64,000 nt of DNA from Rhodanobacter sp. ANJX3. Its GTDB lineage: Bacteria; Pseudomonadota; Gammaproteobacteria; Xanthomonadales; Rhodanobacteraceae. Where the stretch lies: the NCBI RefSeq assembly GCF_014200755.1, contig NZ_JACHCM010000004.1:1-64000 (forward strand), written 5' to 3'. Position numbers and translations under genes: made by a program. The first letter of the stretch is position 1. The number at the start of each line of letters is the position of its first letter. This document shows positions 16,101 to 23,032 of the stretch, piece by piece. A model generated the notes under the pieces. The model searched no databases. It was not told the DNA's origin and saw only the letters and a program-made list of their open reading frames with translations.

Positions 16101-17274
16101 TTCCCGGGGCTGCATTACGGGGGTAGATCGCGATCGTGTGCAGGTTCTTGGCATAGGGGGCGAACTCTCGCTCCACATCACGCGAGTGAGTAACCGCAAT
16201 AAACCCTTGCGCGGAAGCAGCCAAACCAGGAAAAACTCCCGGCTTGTCAAAAACCAAGACACGATCGCGAAAGGCTTGAAGCTCCTCGTCGCCAGTCAGC
16301 AGCTGCGCAAGGAAGGCTGTAGCCTCTTCGTGCGAGTCTGCCGCCAGCAAAATCAGACCGTCGCTTGGCTTGGAGAGTCGCGACCTGATTGTTCGATTGC
16401 TCGCCTCGATCGCGGACTTGAACAGCATTCCGGACAAAGGTGGCGATGACACATTCGCCCAATCGGCCCAGCAATTGTCGAGCGTACGGACATCGCGCGA
16501 CGGACGATTAGTTTCGTTGGCAAACCAAGCTTGACCTTGCAGGGACTGTTCGAGCCACTGCTCCAGATCACTGGCGTCGTAAACCAGAACGTCTTTCCAA
16601 TGGCCAAGCTGCTTCTTTTCCTTGCTCCACGCATCCTTTGCCGTCCAGCGACGTGGAGAAACGAACACGAAGGTCATCTCGGCGCGCTCGCCTGCATCCA
16701 TCCCACCGACACTCTTGTCGAAATCGTGGTCTGCCTTGCGTTTCGCGTTTTCGTCAGTTCCGAATTCCCACGCAGACCGTCCGCTTGGAACCCACGGGCT
16801 ACCTTCATTTGCTTCCACCTGACCATCACAGCCTTTTCGCTGGGAATCGTCATTGCCCGGAAAATCGACCTTCGTAAGGCCCCTTCCGGTGGAATGCACC
16901 AGTGTCCGAAGTAGCACGGCCAATCGAGCGCGTGCCTGGAGGTTGTTTGTTGCCCAGGCCTCAATGTCGTTGGCTTTGATCTGCAGGAAGGGAGGCACGT
17001 ACGCTGCAATATTGGCGGGAGCGGTGCGACTTCGTGCTTGGGCCGCGTCAAAGCGCGTCTGCATTTCCATCAAATCGGCCCTAGGCACTTGGAAAGCTTT
17101 CTCCAGGCGCGAGGCCATCTCTGGTGAGAGGGAGGCATTGCCGTTGAGGAGGTTTGAAAGCGCCGGGCGCCCCACCCCCATGAGCTTGGCTGCCTTAGTA
17201 ACCGACATGCCACGCGGAATTACCTCGGCCCGAATCCGGCTTCCGGGATGGGCTGCGTCATCTTGGGGTGCCAT
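13159..17274 (-). CDS. Large HTH-nuclease-STAND-like protein, candidate defence effector
   Basis: The protein is 1371 aa. Residues 1-80 are an XRE/HigA-type helix-turn-helix (GMSVTKAAKLMGVGRPALSN, then LLNGNASLSPEMASRLEKAF). Residues about 110-250 look like a PD-(D/E)XK nuclease: GCDG with Asp150, SAWEFG with Glu170, nearby Lys178/180, then TFVFVSPRRW and VYDASDLEQWLEQS. Residues about 290-450 resemble a STAND NTPase, but the P-loop position reads LLAADSHEEATAFL without GxxGxGK. DRVLVFDKPG could be a Walker B remnant and SGRSLTVLRRQLS the conserved later motif. The remaining ~900 residues have many Leu/Ala helices and a GGGGGGYG insert near residue 1190, probably a sensor. There is no integrase or methylase neighbour. 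A palindrome upstream could mediate autoregulation. Confidence 0.8.
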   Translation of the reverse strand: MAPQDDAAHPGSRIRAEVIPRGMSVTKAAKLMGVGRPALSNLLNGNASLSPEMASRLEKAFQVPRADLMEMQTRFDAAQARSRTAPANIAAYVPPFLQIKANDIEAWATNNLQARARLAVLLRTLVHSTGRGLTKVDFPGNDDSQRKGCDGQVEANEGSPWVPSGRSAWEFGTDENAKRKADHDFDKSVGGMDAGERAEMTFVFVSPRRWTAKDAWSKEKKQLGHWKDVLVYDASDLEQWLEQSLQGQAWFANETNRPSRDVRTLDNCWADWANVSSPPLSGMLFKSAIEASNRTIRSRLSKPSDGLILLAADSHEEATAFLAQLLTGDEELQAFRDRVLVFDKPGVFPGLAASAQGFIAVTHSRDVEREFAPYAKNLHTIAIYPRNAAPGKPDVVLEPASHEVFEAALEAMGKQRDEIGRLSSDSGRSLTVLRRQLSTVPAIKVPQWAGDLPLARKLVPFLFVGAWDSTNEADRSALSLVAGGKSYVELEKDCQGLILLDDAPTWSIGTFRGVVSKLDLLHAIAGVVTQDDLHAFFQVARQVLGEDDPSLDLEESERWAASIHGKTRQFSSAFREGISETLVLLAVQGPQLFKARLGVDTELEAVRVVRELLPDPLTTRALEANDRDLPLYAEAAPEEFLEIIERDLRTYSPASLGLMRPVSGDFFSSPVRTGLLWALEGLAWNPDLLPRTALVLALLASVEISDNWINKPINSLQSIFRAWMPQTAADHKTRVNVVKMLAQKFPRIGWEICMGQLVHHGSGHYSHKPRWRPDGYGFGEPFPTWGPVHAFQRDMVELALSRAEHSLETLSDLVERMQLLSPEHQVRVWDLVVVWGVGSASDSDKALLREKIRTSALSRRAALQEKRKGGDKALVTAAKAAFQALEPTGIVNKHLWLFKDHWVDESADELEDVEKIDYQEREKRLRALRISALREVYGSVGATGLLELASRGRASWVVGVLAPEAIGMESDLKSLLTAAFDAVVQGVSEITSYANVIEGALHAIADDARRQAVIEAVSATRSEFERARLLMLAPFVRSTWKLVDGLGKEAASKYWEEVRPNFKRGEADEEQEGVMRLINARRPRAGFYSVKYDLEILDVELLFSLMSAIAKDGNDKAGEYQLDTYHIAEAFKRLDSSGRFTIDKMASLEFAYMEGLRELGGGGGGYGIPNLERHIDANPEMYVHALVWAYPRRDKQTDPEPFRIAPDRVIEMAKRGHHLLEAIRRIPGHDDLGNLDASRLSRWIATVRKMAAELDRTEIADVSIGKLLAHAPAGEDGVWPCKPVRDVMEELQLEDMMHGAHTGLYNLRGVHWRGEGGDQERGLAEKYRGWAKALQISHPFVSSKLLMGIVRTYEREASDEDTESTLRRRLR

Positions 17275-17305
17275 GGCTGCCTCCTTGAAAAGCCGACACG
17301 GAAAA

Positions 17306-17324
17306 TGTAGTGTGTTGCGCTACA
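17306..17324. promoter_or_regulatory. Candidate autoregulatory operator upstream of the HTH-nuclease gene
   Basis: TGTAG (17306-17310) and CTACA (17320-17324) are inverted arms with a 9-base spacer, located 32 bases upstream of the start codon. XRE regulators commonly bind short palindromes of this type. The arms are short, so this is suggestive only. Confidence 0.4.
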
Positions 17325-17380
17325 CAGCACAAATAGCATCACCGAACCGACTACAGGTTGTCGAAGGTGGCTGTTCAATG

Positions 17381-17401
17381 AAAAAGGGCCCGCTTGGGCC
17401 C
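17381..17401 (-). terminator. Rho-independent terminator reading in the minus direction
   Basis: GGGCCC (17386-17391), GCTT, then GGGCCC (17396-17401); AAAAA at 17381-17385 is a T5 run on the minus strand. It lies about 140 bases downstream of the nrdJb stop and upstream of the HTH-nuclease gene, so it insulates the two. Confidence 0.7.
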
Positions 17402-17542
17402 TCTAGGTGCTCGGTATATCCAGTAGCACTTTATGAAGTAAGCGCTAGCGACTTATGGACCCCCAACTAGTTATGCCCCCCCCCCGACTAGCGCCTTTTG
17501 GGTATCCCCACAACAACGCCCACCATTACGCCAGTCATTTAC

Positions 17543-18301
17543 TTAACCGCACTTCGAATACCCACAATTCAAACACGTCTGACACCCGTCCATCAGCACC
17601 AGCGCCTGCGTATTGCACTTGGCGCAGAGCGTGGCACCCGGAGGGAAGCCGGCAGCGTTGAGCTTGGGTTTGCTGTCGCTGGCTGGCGCTGCCGCGACCG
17701 GCGCTGCAGTTACCTCAGAGTTTTTTTTTGCGGTGGCGGCCTCGTAGGCGGCGCGCTTGTCGGCGATGAGCTGGCGGGTGGATTCGTCCATCTCGGGGTC
17801 GTGGATCATGCCGATGTTTTTCATGTGCTGCTCCACCACCGAGCCGATCTCGGCGACGATGCTGGGCATGTAGACGCCGCCGGACTTGAAGTAGCCGCCG
17901 CGCGGGTCGAAGACGGCCTTCATCTCCTCGACCAGGAAGGTGACGTCGCCGCCCTTGCGGAACACGGCGGACATGATGCGGGTGAGCGCCACGATCCACT
18001 GGAAATGGTCCATGTTTTTCGAGTTGATGAAGATCTCGAACGGGCGGCGCTGCTCGTGCGGCGTGCCGGCGTTGAGCACGATGTCGTTGATGGTGACGTA
18101 GAGCGCGTGCTCGAACAGCGGCGACTTGATCTTGAAGGTGGAGCCGACCAGCGTGTCGGGGCGCTCCACGCTTTCGTGCATCTGGATCACTTCGGCCATC
18201 GGCGGCTCTTTGGCCGTAGCCGGTGCAGCAACTGCGGCAACCTTGTCTTCGGGTTTGACCACGTTGTAGCCGGTGATCTTTTTGTCGATTTTGGTCGCCA
18301 T
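17543..18301 (-). CDS. nrdJb: NrdJb: TSCPD/zinc-ribbon subunit of split class II ribonucleotide reductase
   Basis: The protein is 252 aa. The middle is a TSCPD domain (FEIFINSKNMDHFQWIVALT, then RIMSAVFRKGGDVTFLVEEM, then GGYFKSGGVYMPSIVAEIG). It ends in a zinc ribbon, CAKCNTQALVLMDGCQTCL then NCGYSKCG, the redox tail that re-reduces the active site in class II enzymes. In the split NrdJa/NrdJb arrangement this polypeptide complements the catalytic chain, whose gene lies upstream on the same strand and lacks this tail. An unusual H1-like gene is inserted between the two. A stem-loop terminator follows downstream. Confidence 0.9.
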   Translation of the reverse strand: MATKIDKKITGYNVVKPEDKVAAVAAPATAKEPPMAEVIQMHESVERPDTLVGSTFKIKSPLFEHALYVTINDIVLNAGTPHEQRRPFEIFINSKNMDHFQWIVALTRIMSAVFRKGGDVTFLVEEMKAVFDPRGGYFKSGGVYMPSIVAEIGSVVEQHMKNIGMIHDPEMDESTRQLIADKRAAYEAATAKKNSEVTAAPVAAAPASDSKPKLNAAGFPPGATLCAKCNTQALVLMDGCQTCLNCGYSKCG

Positions 18302-18421
18302 GATGTTCTTCTGTGTTGGGGCGTTATAGAGGTAGATATGGTGCTTGCGGGCAGCGAATGAAAGCTGCCTGGCGGTGTCGCTGGCTCACGCAGCGCGATG
18401 GCGCGGAGGGTGTGGCTGGAT

Positions 18422-18456
18422 AAAAAAGCACCCGGCCCGGCGCGTGGCCGGACCGG
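18422..18456 (-). terminator. Terminator after the H1-like gene
   Basis: On the minus strand, CCGGTCCGG pairs with CCGGGCCGG (one G-U pair) across a short GC loop. A run of six T follows (AAAAAA at 18422-18427 on the plus strand). It lies directly downstream of the H1-like stop codon and would separate it from nrdJb. Confidence 0.65.
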
Positions 18457-18468
18457 ACGCGGTACGGC

Positions 18469-19245
18469 TTACTTCTTTTTTGCAGCAGCTTTCTTGGCAG
18501 CGGACTTTTTCGGAGCTGCCTTGACGGCCACTTTCTTGCTGGCAGTGGACCTTTTCACCGTCTTGGCGACGGCTTTCTTACTGGCACCTTTTTTGGTGCT
18601 TGCACCTTTCTTGGTGCTGGCGGCTTTCTTGACGGCCACCTTTTTGGACGCGGCTTTTTTATTTACACCTTTCTTGGTGGGAGCCGACTTTTTGCTGCTG
18701 ACCTTCTTTACGACCTTGGCGGCGAACTTCTTGACCGCCTTGGCTGCTTTCTTTTCCGCGGCCGTGACTTTCTTGACGACCTTGGCGAGGGTTTTCTTGA
18801 CCGACGACTTTTTCGCGGCGGATTTTTTCGCCGGGGCCTTTTTGGCCGCGGCTTTCTTGGCGACCTTTTTCACTGCGACTTTCTTGGCCACTTTCTTTAC
18901 GGCCTTCTTCACCGCTTTCTTGGTGGCGACTTTTTTGGCCGCAGCCTTCTTGGCGACTTTCTTTACCGCTTTTTTGGCAGCGGCTTTCTTCGGCGCAACC
19001 TTTTTGGCAGCCGCCTTTTGCGGGGCGGCTTTCTTGGCCGCAGGCTTTGCAGGCGCGGCTTCTTTCACGGCGGCCTTGGCCGCTTTCTTGGCCGGCGCCT
19101 TTTTGGCTTTCGGCTTTTCGACAGCGACCGCCGGAGCCGGTGTGGGCTCGGGTGCGGGCGCCGGTGCTGGCATCTCGACGACAACCGGTGCTTCCGTGAC
19201 GGGCGGTGTGACTGTGTTGGTTTCTACTTCGGTGTCGATGGACAT
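18469..19245 (-). CDS. Histone H1-like Lys/Ala-rich DNA-binding protein
   Basis: The protein is 258 aa. Residues 1-45 are acidic and proline-rich ([20 protein letters not shown]). The remaining ~210 residues are almost entirely Lys, Ala, Val and Ser in AAKK/VKK units, which form a very basic, helix-forming tail of AlgP/H1 type. Such proteins bind DNA non-specifically and compact the nucleoid; AlgP of Pseudomonas regulates alginate genes. The gene is between nrdJa (59 bases after its stop) and nrdJb, so it may be co-expressed with DNA-precursor synthesis. The repeats are prone to length change. Confidence 0.85.
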   Translation of the reverse strand: MSIDTEVETNTVTPPVTEAPVVVEMPAPAPAPEPTPAPAVAVEKPKAKKAPAKKAAKAAVKEAAPAKPAAKKAAPQKAAAKKVAPKKAAAKKAVKKVAKKAAAKKVATKKAVKKAVKKVAKKVAVKKVAKKAAAKKAPAKKSAAKKSSVKKTLAKVVKKVTAAEKKAAKAVKKFAAKVVKKVSSKKSAPTKKGVNKKAASKKVAVKKAASTKKGASTKKGASKKAVAKTVKRSTASKKVAVKAAPKKSAAKKAAAKKK

Positions 19246-19304
19246 GGTGGGTTCCCCTCCGATAAACGACGTTGATTTATCGCACGCAGGACGCGTGCGA
19301 TGTG

Positions 19305-22300
19305 TCAGAACTTGCCGTAATAACCTTCCTTCAAGGCATCGAAGAGGTTGGCGGCGGAATGCATTTCGCCGTCGTACTCCACTTGCTCGTTGCCTTTCAG
19401 TTCGACAACGCTACCGTCTTCCAACTCGAAGCGGTAGAGGGTGTTTTCCAGATCGGCTTCCTTGACCAGCACGCCCTGGAAAGCGGCGGGATTGAAGCGG
19501 AAGGTGGTGCATCCTTTCAGGCCTTGTTTATAGGCGTAGAAATAGATGTCCTTGAAATCTTCGTAGGGATAATCGGTGGGCACGTTGGCGGTTTTGGAGA
19601 TCGACGAGTCGATCCACTTTTGCGACGCGGCCTGGATGTCGACGTGCTCTTTCGGGCTGATGTCGTCGGCGGCAACGAAGTACTCGGGCAGCTTGTTGGC
19701 CGGCTCGTCGGTGAACGGCAGCGCGTCGGCGTTGATGAGCGCGCGATAGGCGAGCAGCTCGTAGCTGTACACCTCGACCTTCTCTTTCGACTTTTTGCCT
19801 TCGCGGATCACGTTGCGCGAGTAGTGGTGCGCAAAGCTCGGCTCGATGCCGTTGCTGGCGTTGTTGGCCAGCGACAGCGAGATGGTGCCGGTGGGCGCGA
19901 TGGAGCTGTGGTGGGTGAAGCGCGCGCCGGTGTCGGCCAGCTCGGCGACCAGGTGCGGCGCCACTTCTGCAATGCGCTGCATGTAGCGGCTGTACCTGGC
20001 GTGCAGCACGCGGCCGGGGATGCTGTCGCCGACCTTGTAGCCGTCGGCGGCCATCTCGGGGCGCTTGCGCAGCATCTCGCCGGTGACGGTGAAGTCCCTG
20101 GCGAGGATCGGCGCGGGGCCTTTTTCCTTGGCGAGTTCCAGCGCGACTTCCCAGCCGGCCACGGCCATTTCGCGTGAAACGTCTTCGGTGAAGGCAACCG
20201 CTTCGGCGGTGCCGTAGCGATGCTTGAGCATGGTCAGCGTGGAGCCCAGGCCGAGGAAACCCATGCCGTGGCGGCGCTTGGATTCGATTTCGTTGCGCTG
20301 CTGCGGCAGCGGCAGGCCGTTGATCTCGACCACGTTGTCGAGCATGCGGGTGAACACCTTCACCACCTCGCGATACTCGTCCCAGTCGAAGCGCGCCTTG
20401 GGGCCGAACGGATCGCGCACGAAGGTGGTGAGGTTGATCGAGCCGAGCAGGCACGAGCCGTACGGCGGTAACGGTTGCTCACCACACTGCCCGGTGACCA
20501 GACCATTGAAGATGACTGCGTTATGGTCGGGCTGAGTGGTGTCATAGACGGCTTCTTCACCGACGAACTCGATGCTGGCAATGCGCGAAGTAAACCGCTG
20601 CGTCTTGAGCAGTGCCTTGCCTTCGCGCCAATCGAGGTAGCGCTGATTCTTGGTAGGTAACAAAAAGCCTACTTCATCCATGAAGTGCTCGCGCGATTCG
20701 CCGTCGATGATCAGCTCGTGGTCGGCGGCGCATTCGTAATTGCGCAGACCACCATGACCATCGGGCAGCTTGCGCATTCCCGCGGCACGACGCTTCTTGA
20801 TGCGACAGAACACGCCGAGGTTGGCCAGCAGCATCTGCACGTCCTTGAGCAGATCGGGCTGGCTGGACGCCAAGCGCACCGAGCAGCTCAAGCTGGCGCC
20901 GGACACATTGACCGTGCCATCGCACTGGAACAGGGCGCGCAGATAGGTTTTGACGCACTGCTCGCTGCCACGCCAAATCACTTCCGGCACACGCAGCTTG
21001 GTGGCTGCGCTGAAACCGTAATGCTCAAGCTGCCGTGCCAGCAGCACGGAACGGATAAAGACCTGGTTGCGCTCGGGAACCGCCACTGGCGACACCTTGT
21101 ACTGGCGCAGATCGCCCTGTGCGGTGTGCGCAATCAAGCCGTTGATGACAGTCGCGACTCGGTCGGCCAGCGCACGCTCCTCACCCCACAGGCTGATGAT
21201 GGCGGCCTGCTGATCTTTGCCGCGATTGGTGAAGTGGCCGTCTCCGGCAATCAGGCCCAATAACAAACCGAGATCTTCACTACCCTGATTGCCGAACTGA
21301 CCCTTGCCGGATTGCACCAGCAAACGATCGCCAACGGCGAGTTCGCGCAGCTTGATCTTGCCGCGCTCGGTGTAGAAATCGTGCCACTCGGTGGCCTTGA
21401 TTTCGTAGCCGTCTTCCGTCACCACGCGATATACCGGCGCGCGCGGTGCCGTCATGAAGGCGGGTTTGGCCGGTCGCGTCTCAACGCCGCGGCCTTCGAG
21501 TTCCAGCGAACGGCGATCGACCGACACTTCAAGCGGCGCGCGATTGGCATAAAGCTCGCCGATCGGCACCATGCCGAACTGGGTGGCTAGTCGCGTGTCG
21601 GCCGTGACGCAAGGATTGGTCGCGCGGATGTGCTCGCACCACCAGTTGTTGTTCATCTCGTTGACCTTGTCGATCAGGATGAAACCCGGCTCGGCGAAGT
21701 CGTAGGTGGACACCATGATCATGTCCCACAGGTGCCGCGCGCGCATGGTGCTGTAAATCTTGCAGGCGACCAGGCCGTCTTCGCGATCGATGTAGTTTTC
21801 GTGCGTGGGCCACTCGCGCCAGACGACCTTGCTCGGGTCGTCGAGATCGATCTCGTTCTTTTCCTTGACGTGGACCGGATAGACCAGCGGCCAGTCCTGG
21901 TCTTTTTCTACCGCGTCCATGAAGCCGTCGGTGATCAGCAGCGACAGGTTGAACTGGCGCAGGCGGCCGTCCTCGCGCTTGGCGCGGATGAACTCTTTCG
22001 CGTCCGGATGGCTGATGTCGAACGTGCCCATCTGCGCGCCGCGACGGCCGCCGGCGGAGGACACGGTGAAACACATCTTGTCGTAGATATCCATGAACGA
22101 CAGCGGGCCGCTGGTGTATGCACCGGCGCCCGACACATACGCACCGCGCGGACGCAGCGTGGAGAATTCATAGCCGATGCCGCAGCCGGCCTTCAGCGTG
22201 AGGCCGGCTTCGTGGACCTTCTCCAGGATGTCGTCCATCGAATCGCGGATGGTGCCCGAGACGGTGCAGTTGATCGTGCTGGTGGCCGGCTTGTGCGCGA

Positions 22301-22589
22301 GCGCGCCGGCGTTGGAGGTGATGCGGCCGGCGGGAATCGCTCCGCGGCGCAGGGCCCACAAAAATTTTTCGTACCAGAGGCCGCGCAGCTCGTCGCTGAC
22401 CTCGACGTCGGACAGCGCGCGGGCGACGCGCTGGTAGGTCTCGTCGATGGTGCCATCGACCGGCTCGCCGGACTTGGCCTTGAGGCGATACTTTTTGTCC
22501 CAGATGTCCAGCGAGGCTGGCTGCAGCGGAATCTCCACGGCATCGCGGCCGCTGGATGGGTTTGTGGCTGGGGCACGCACTGTGCTCAT
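19305..22589 (-). CDS. nrdJ: NrdJa: adenosylcobalamin-dependent ribonucleotide reductase, intein-containing
   Basis: The precursor is 1094 aa, about 719 aa after removal of a 375-residue intein. It reduces ribonucleotides using a B12-derived radical and needs no oxygen-dependent tyrosyl radical. STINCTVSGTIRDSMDD carries the first active-site Cys. The finger-loop motif NP/CGEQPLPPYGSC holds the thiyl-radical Cys and is split by the intein. SIAPTGTISL and TCTTFRFNP-type segments follow. The TSCPD and zinc ribbon are missing here and supplied by NrdJb. ATG 22589 gives MSTVRAPATNP; ATG 22610 is an alternative with a weaker upstream context. Two NrdR-like boxes lie about 210-250 bases upstream. 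Confidence 0.93.
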   Translation of the reverse strand: MSTVRAPATNPSSGRDAVEIPLQPASLDIWDKKYRLKAKSGEPVDGTIDETYQRVARALSDVEVSDELRGLWYEKFLWALRRGAIPAGRITSNAGALAHKPATSTINCTVSGTIRDSMDDILEKVHEAGLTLKAGCGIGYEFSTLRPRGAYVSGAGAYTSGPLSFMDIYDKMCFTVSSAGGRRGAQMGTFDISHPDAKEFIRAKREDGRLRQFNLSLLITDGFMDAVEKDQDWPLVYPVHVKEKNEIDLDDPSKVVWREWPTHENYIDREDGLVACKIYSTMRARHLWDMIMVSTYDFAEPGFILIDKVNEMNNNWWCEHIRATNPCVTADTRLATQFGMVPIGELYANRAPLEVSVDRRSLELEGRGVETRPAKPAFMTAPRAPVYRVVTEDGYEIKATEWHDFYTERGKIKLRELAVGDRLLVQSGKGQFGNQGSEDLGLLLGLIAGDGHFTNRGKDQQAAIISLWGEERALADRVATVINGLIAHTAQGDLRQYKVSPVAVPERNQVFIRSVLLARQLEHYGFSAATKLRVPEVIWRGSEQCVKTYLRALFQCDGTVNVSGASLSCSVRLASSQPDLLKDVQMLLANLGVFCRIKKRRAAGMRKLPDGHGGLRNYECAADHELIIDGESREHFMDEVGFLLPTKNQRYLDWREGKALLKTQRFTSRIASIEFVGEEAVYDTTQPDHNAVIFNGLVTGQCGEQPLPPYGSCLLGSINLTTFVRDPFGPKARFDWDEYREVVKVFTRMLDNVVEINGLPLPQQRNEIESKRRHGMGFLGLGSTLTMLKHRYGTAEAVAFTEDVSREMAVAGWEVALELAKEKGPAPILARDFTVTGEMLRKRPEMAADGYKVGDSIPGRVLHARYSRYMQRIAEVAPHLVAELADTGARFTHHSSIAPTGTISLSLANNASNGIEPSFAHHYSRNVIREGKKSKEKVEVYSYELLAYRALINADALPFTDEPANKLPEYFVAADDISPKEHVDIQAASQKWIDSSISKTANVPTDYPYEDFKDIYFYAYKQGLKGCTTFRFNPAAFQGVLVKEADLENTLYRFELEDGSVVELKGNEQVEYDGEMHSAANLFDALKEGYYGKF
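20487..21611 (-). other. Intein with LAGLIDADG homing endonuclease in NrdJ
   Basis: The in-frame element is 375 codons. It starts with Cys1 (CVTADTRLATQFG, block A) and has a B-block-like segment ending in KATEWHDFYTERGKIKLREL. LGLLLGLIAGDGHF and LRALFQCDGTVN are the two dodecapeptide motifs with their Asp residues. Block F is VYDTTQPDHNAVIFNG and the C-terminus is LVTGQ, followed by extein Cys+1. The usual penultimate His and final Asn are Gly and Gln here, a minority variant. The insertion lies immediately before the catalytic radical Cys, so unspliced enzyme should be inactive. Confidence 0.93.
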
Positions 22590-22796
22590 CGGCTTGCTTA
22601 CTCCGGTCATGGCCTTGGCGGCGCGGTGACTTTTATTCGAATGATTTGTCGTGCTGCGGCGGCGAATATCCGGGCGCCAGCCACAGCGTATGGCTGCGGT
22701 TCTACGACGGCGGCAGCGTCGGAAGGATTGCACTGCAACCCGCCCGACGCTAGCGTTCCACGACAACGACTCCCCCAAACCGTTTGACGTTCGACA

Positions 22797-22841
22797 CCAC
22801 AACTTGTTTTAACCTTGGAGGCGGAACACAAGATGTTGTGG
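22797..22841. promoter_or_regulatory. Pair of NrdR-box-like sites upstream of nrdJ
   Basis: CCACAACTTGTTTTAA (22797-22812) and ACACAAGATGTTGTGG (22826-22841) both resemble the NrdR consensus acaCwAtATaTwGtgt; the second matches well. NrdR is the known repressor of ribonucleotide reductase genes and binds paired boxes. The 13-base spacing is slightly shorter than usual. The gap is shared with the divergent protease gene. Confidence 0.5.
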
Positions 22842-23032
22842 TCGCCATCGTCGAGTGAAGTTACCCCCGACGCCGGTCGATGTAAAGTCTTTGTGCACGT
22901 AATTTCACAACTCCGTCGCCGCAAGGAACCGCCGCCGCCAGCGCAGGTCGAAGCTGGGCTGCGCTCCGCGCGGTGTTTCACGTTTTCGCTGATTTTTATC
23001 GCTGCCCTGCCACGCTACTTTGAGGAGGAACC

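Noticed and set aside
18398..19465. Plus-strand frame of 355 codons rich in Ala, Phe and Leu
   Set aside because: It mirrors the H1-like gene; the AAKK coding repeats read on the other strand give [12 protein letters not shown] sequence. There is no ribosome binding site.
21630..22787. Plus-strand frame of 385 codons opposite nrdJ
   Set aside because: Antisense shadow of a gene with clear catalytic motifs; the translation has no recognisable domain.
22590..22870. Possible cobalamin riboswitch before the B12-dependent reductase
   Set aside because: No B12-box (GCCACTG-type) sequence or expected stem order was found in the minus-strand leader. Paired NrdR-like boxes were found instead.
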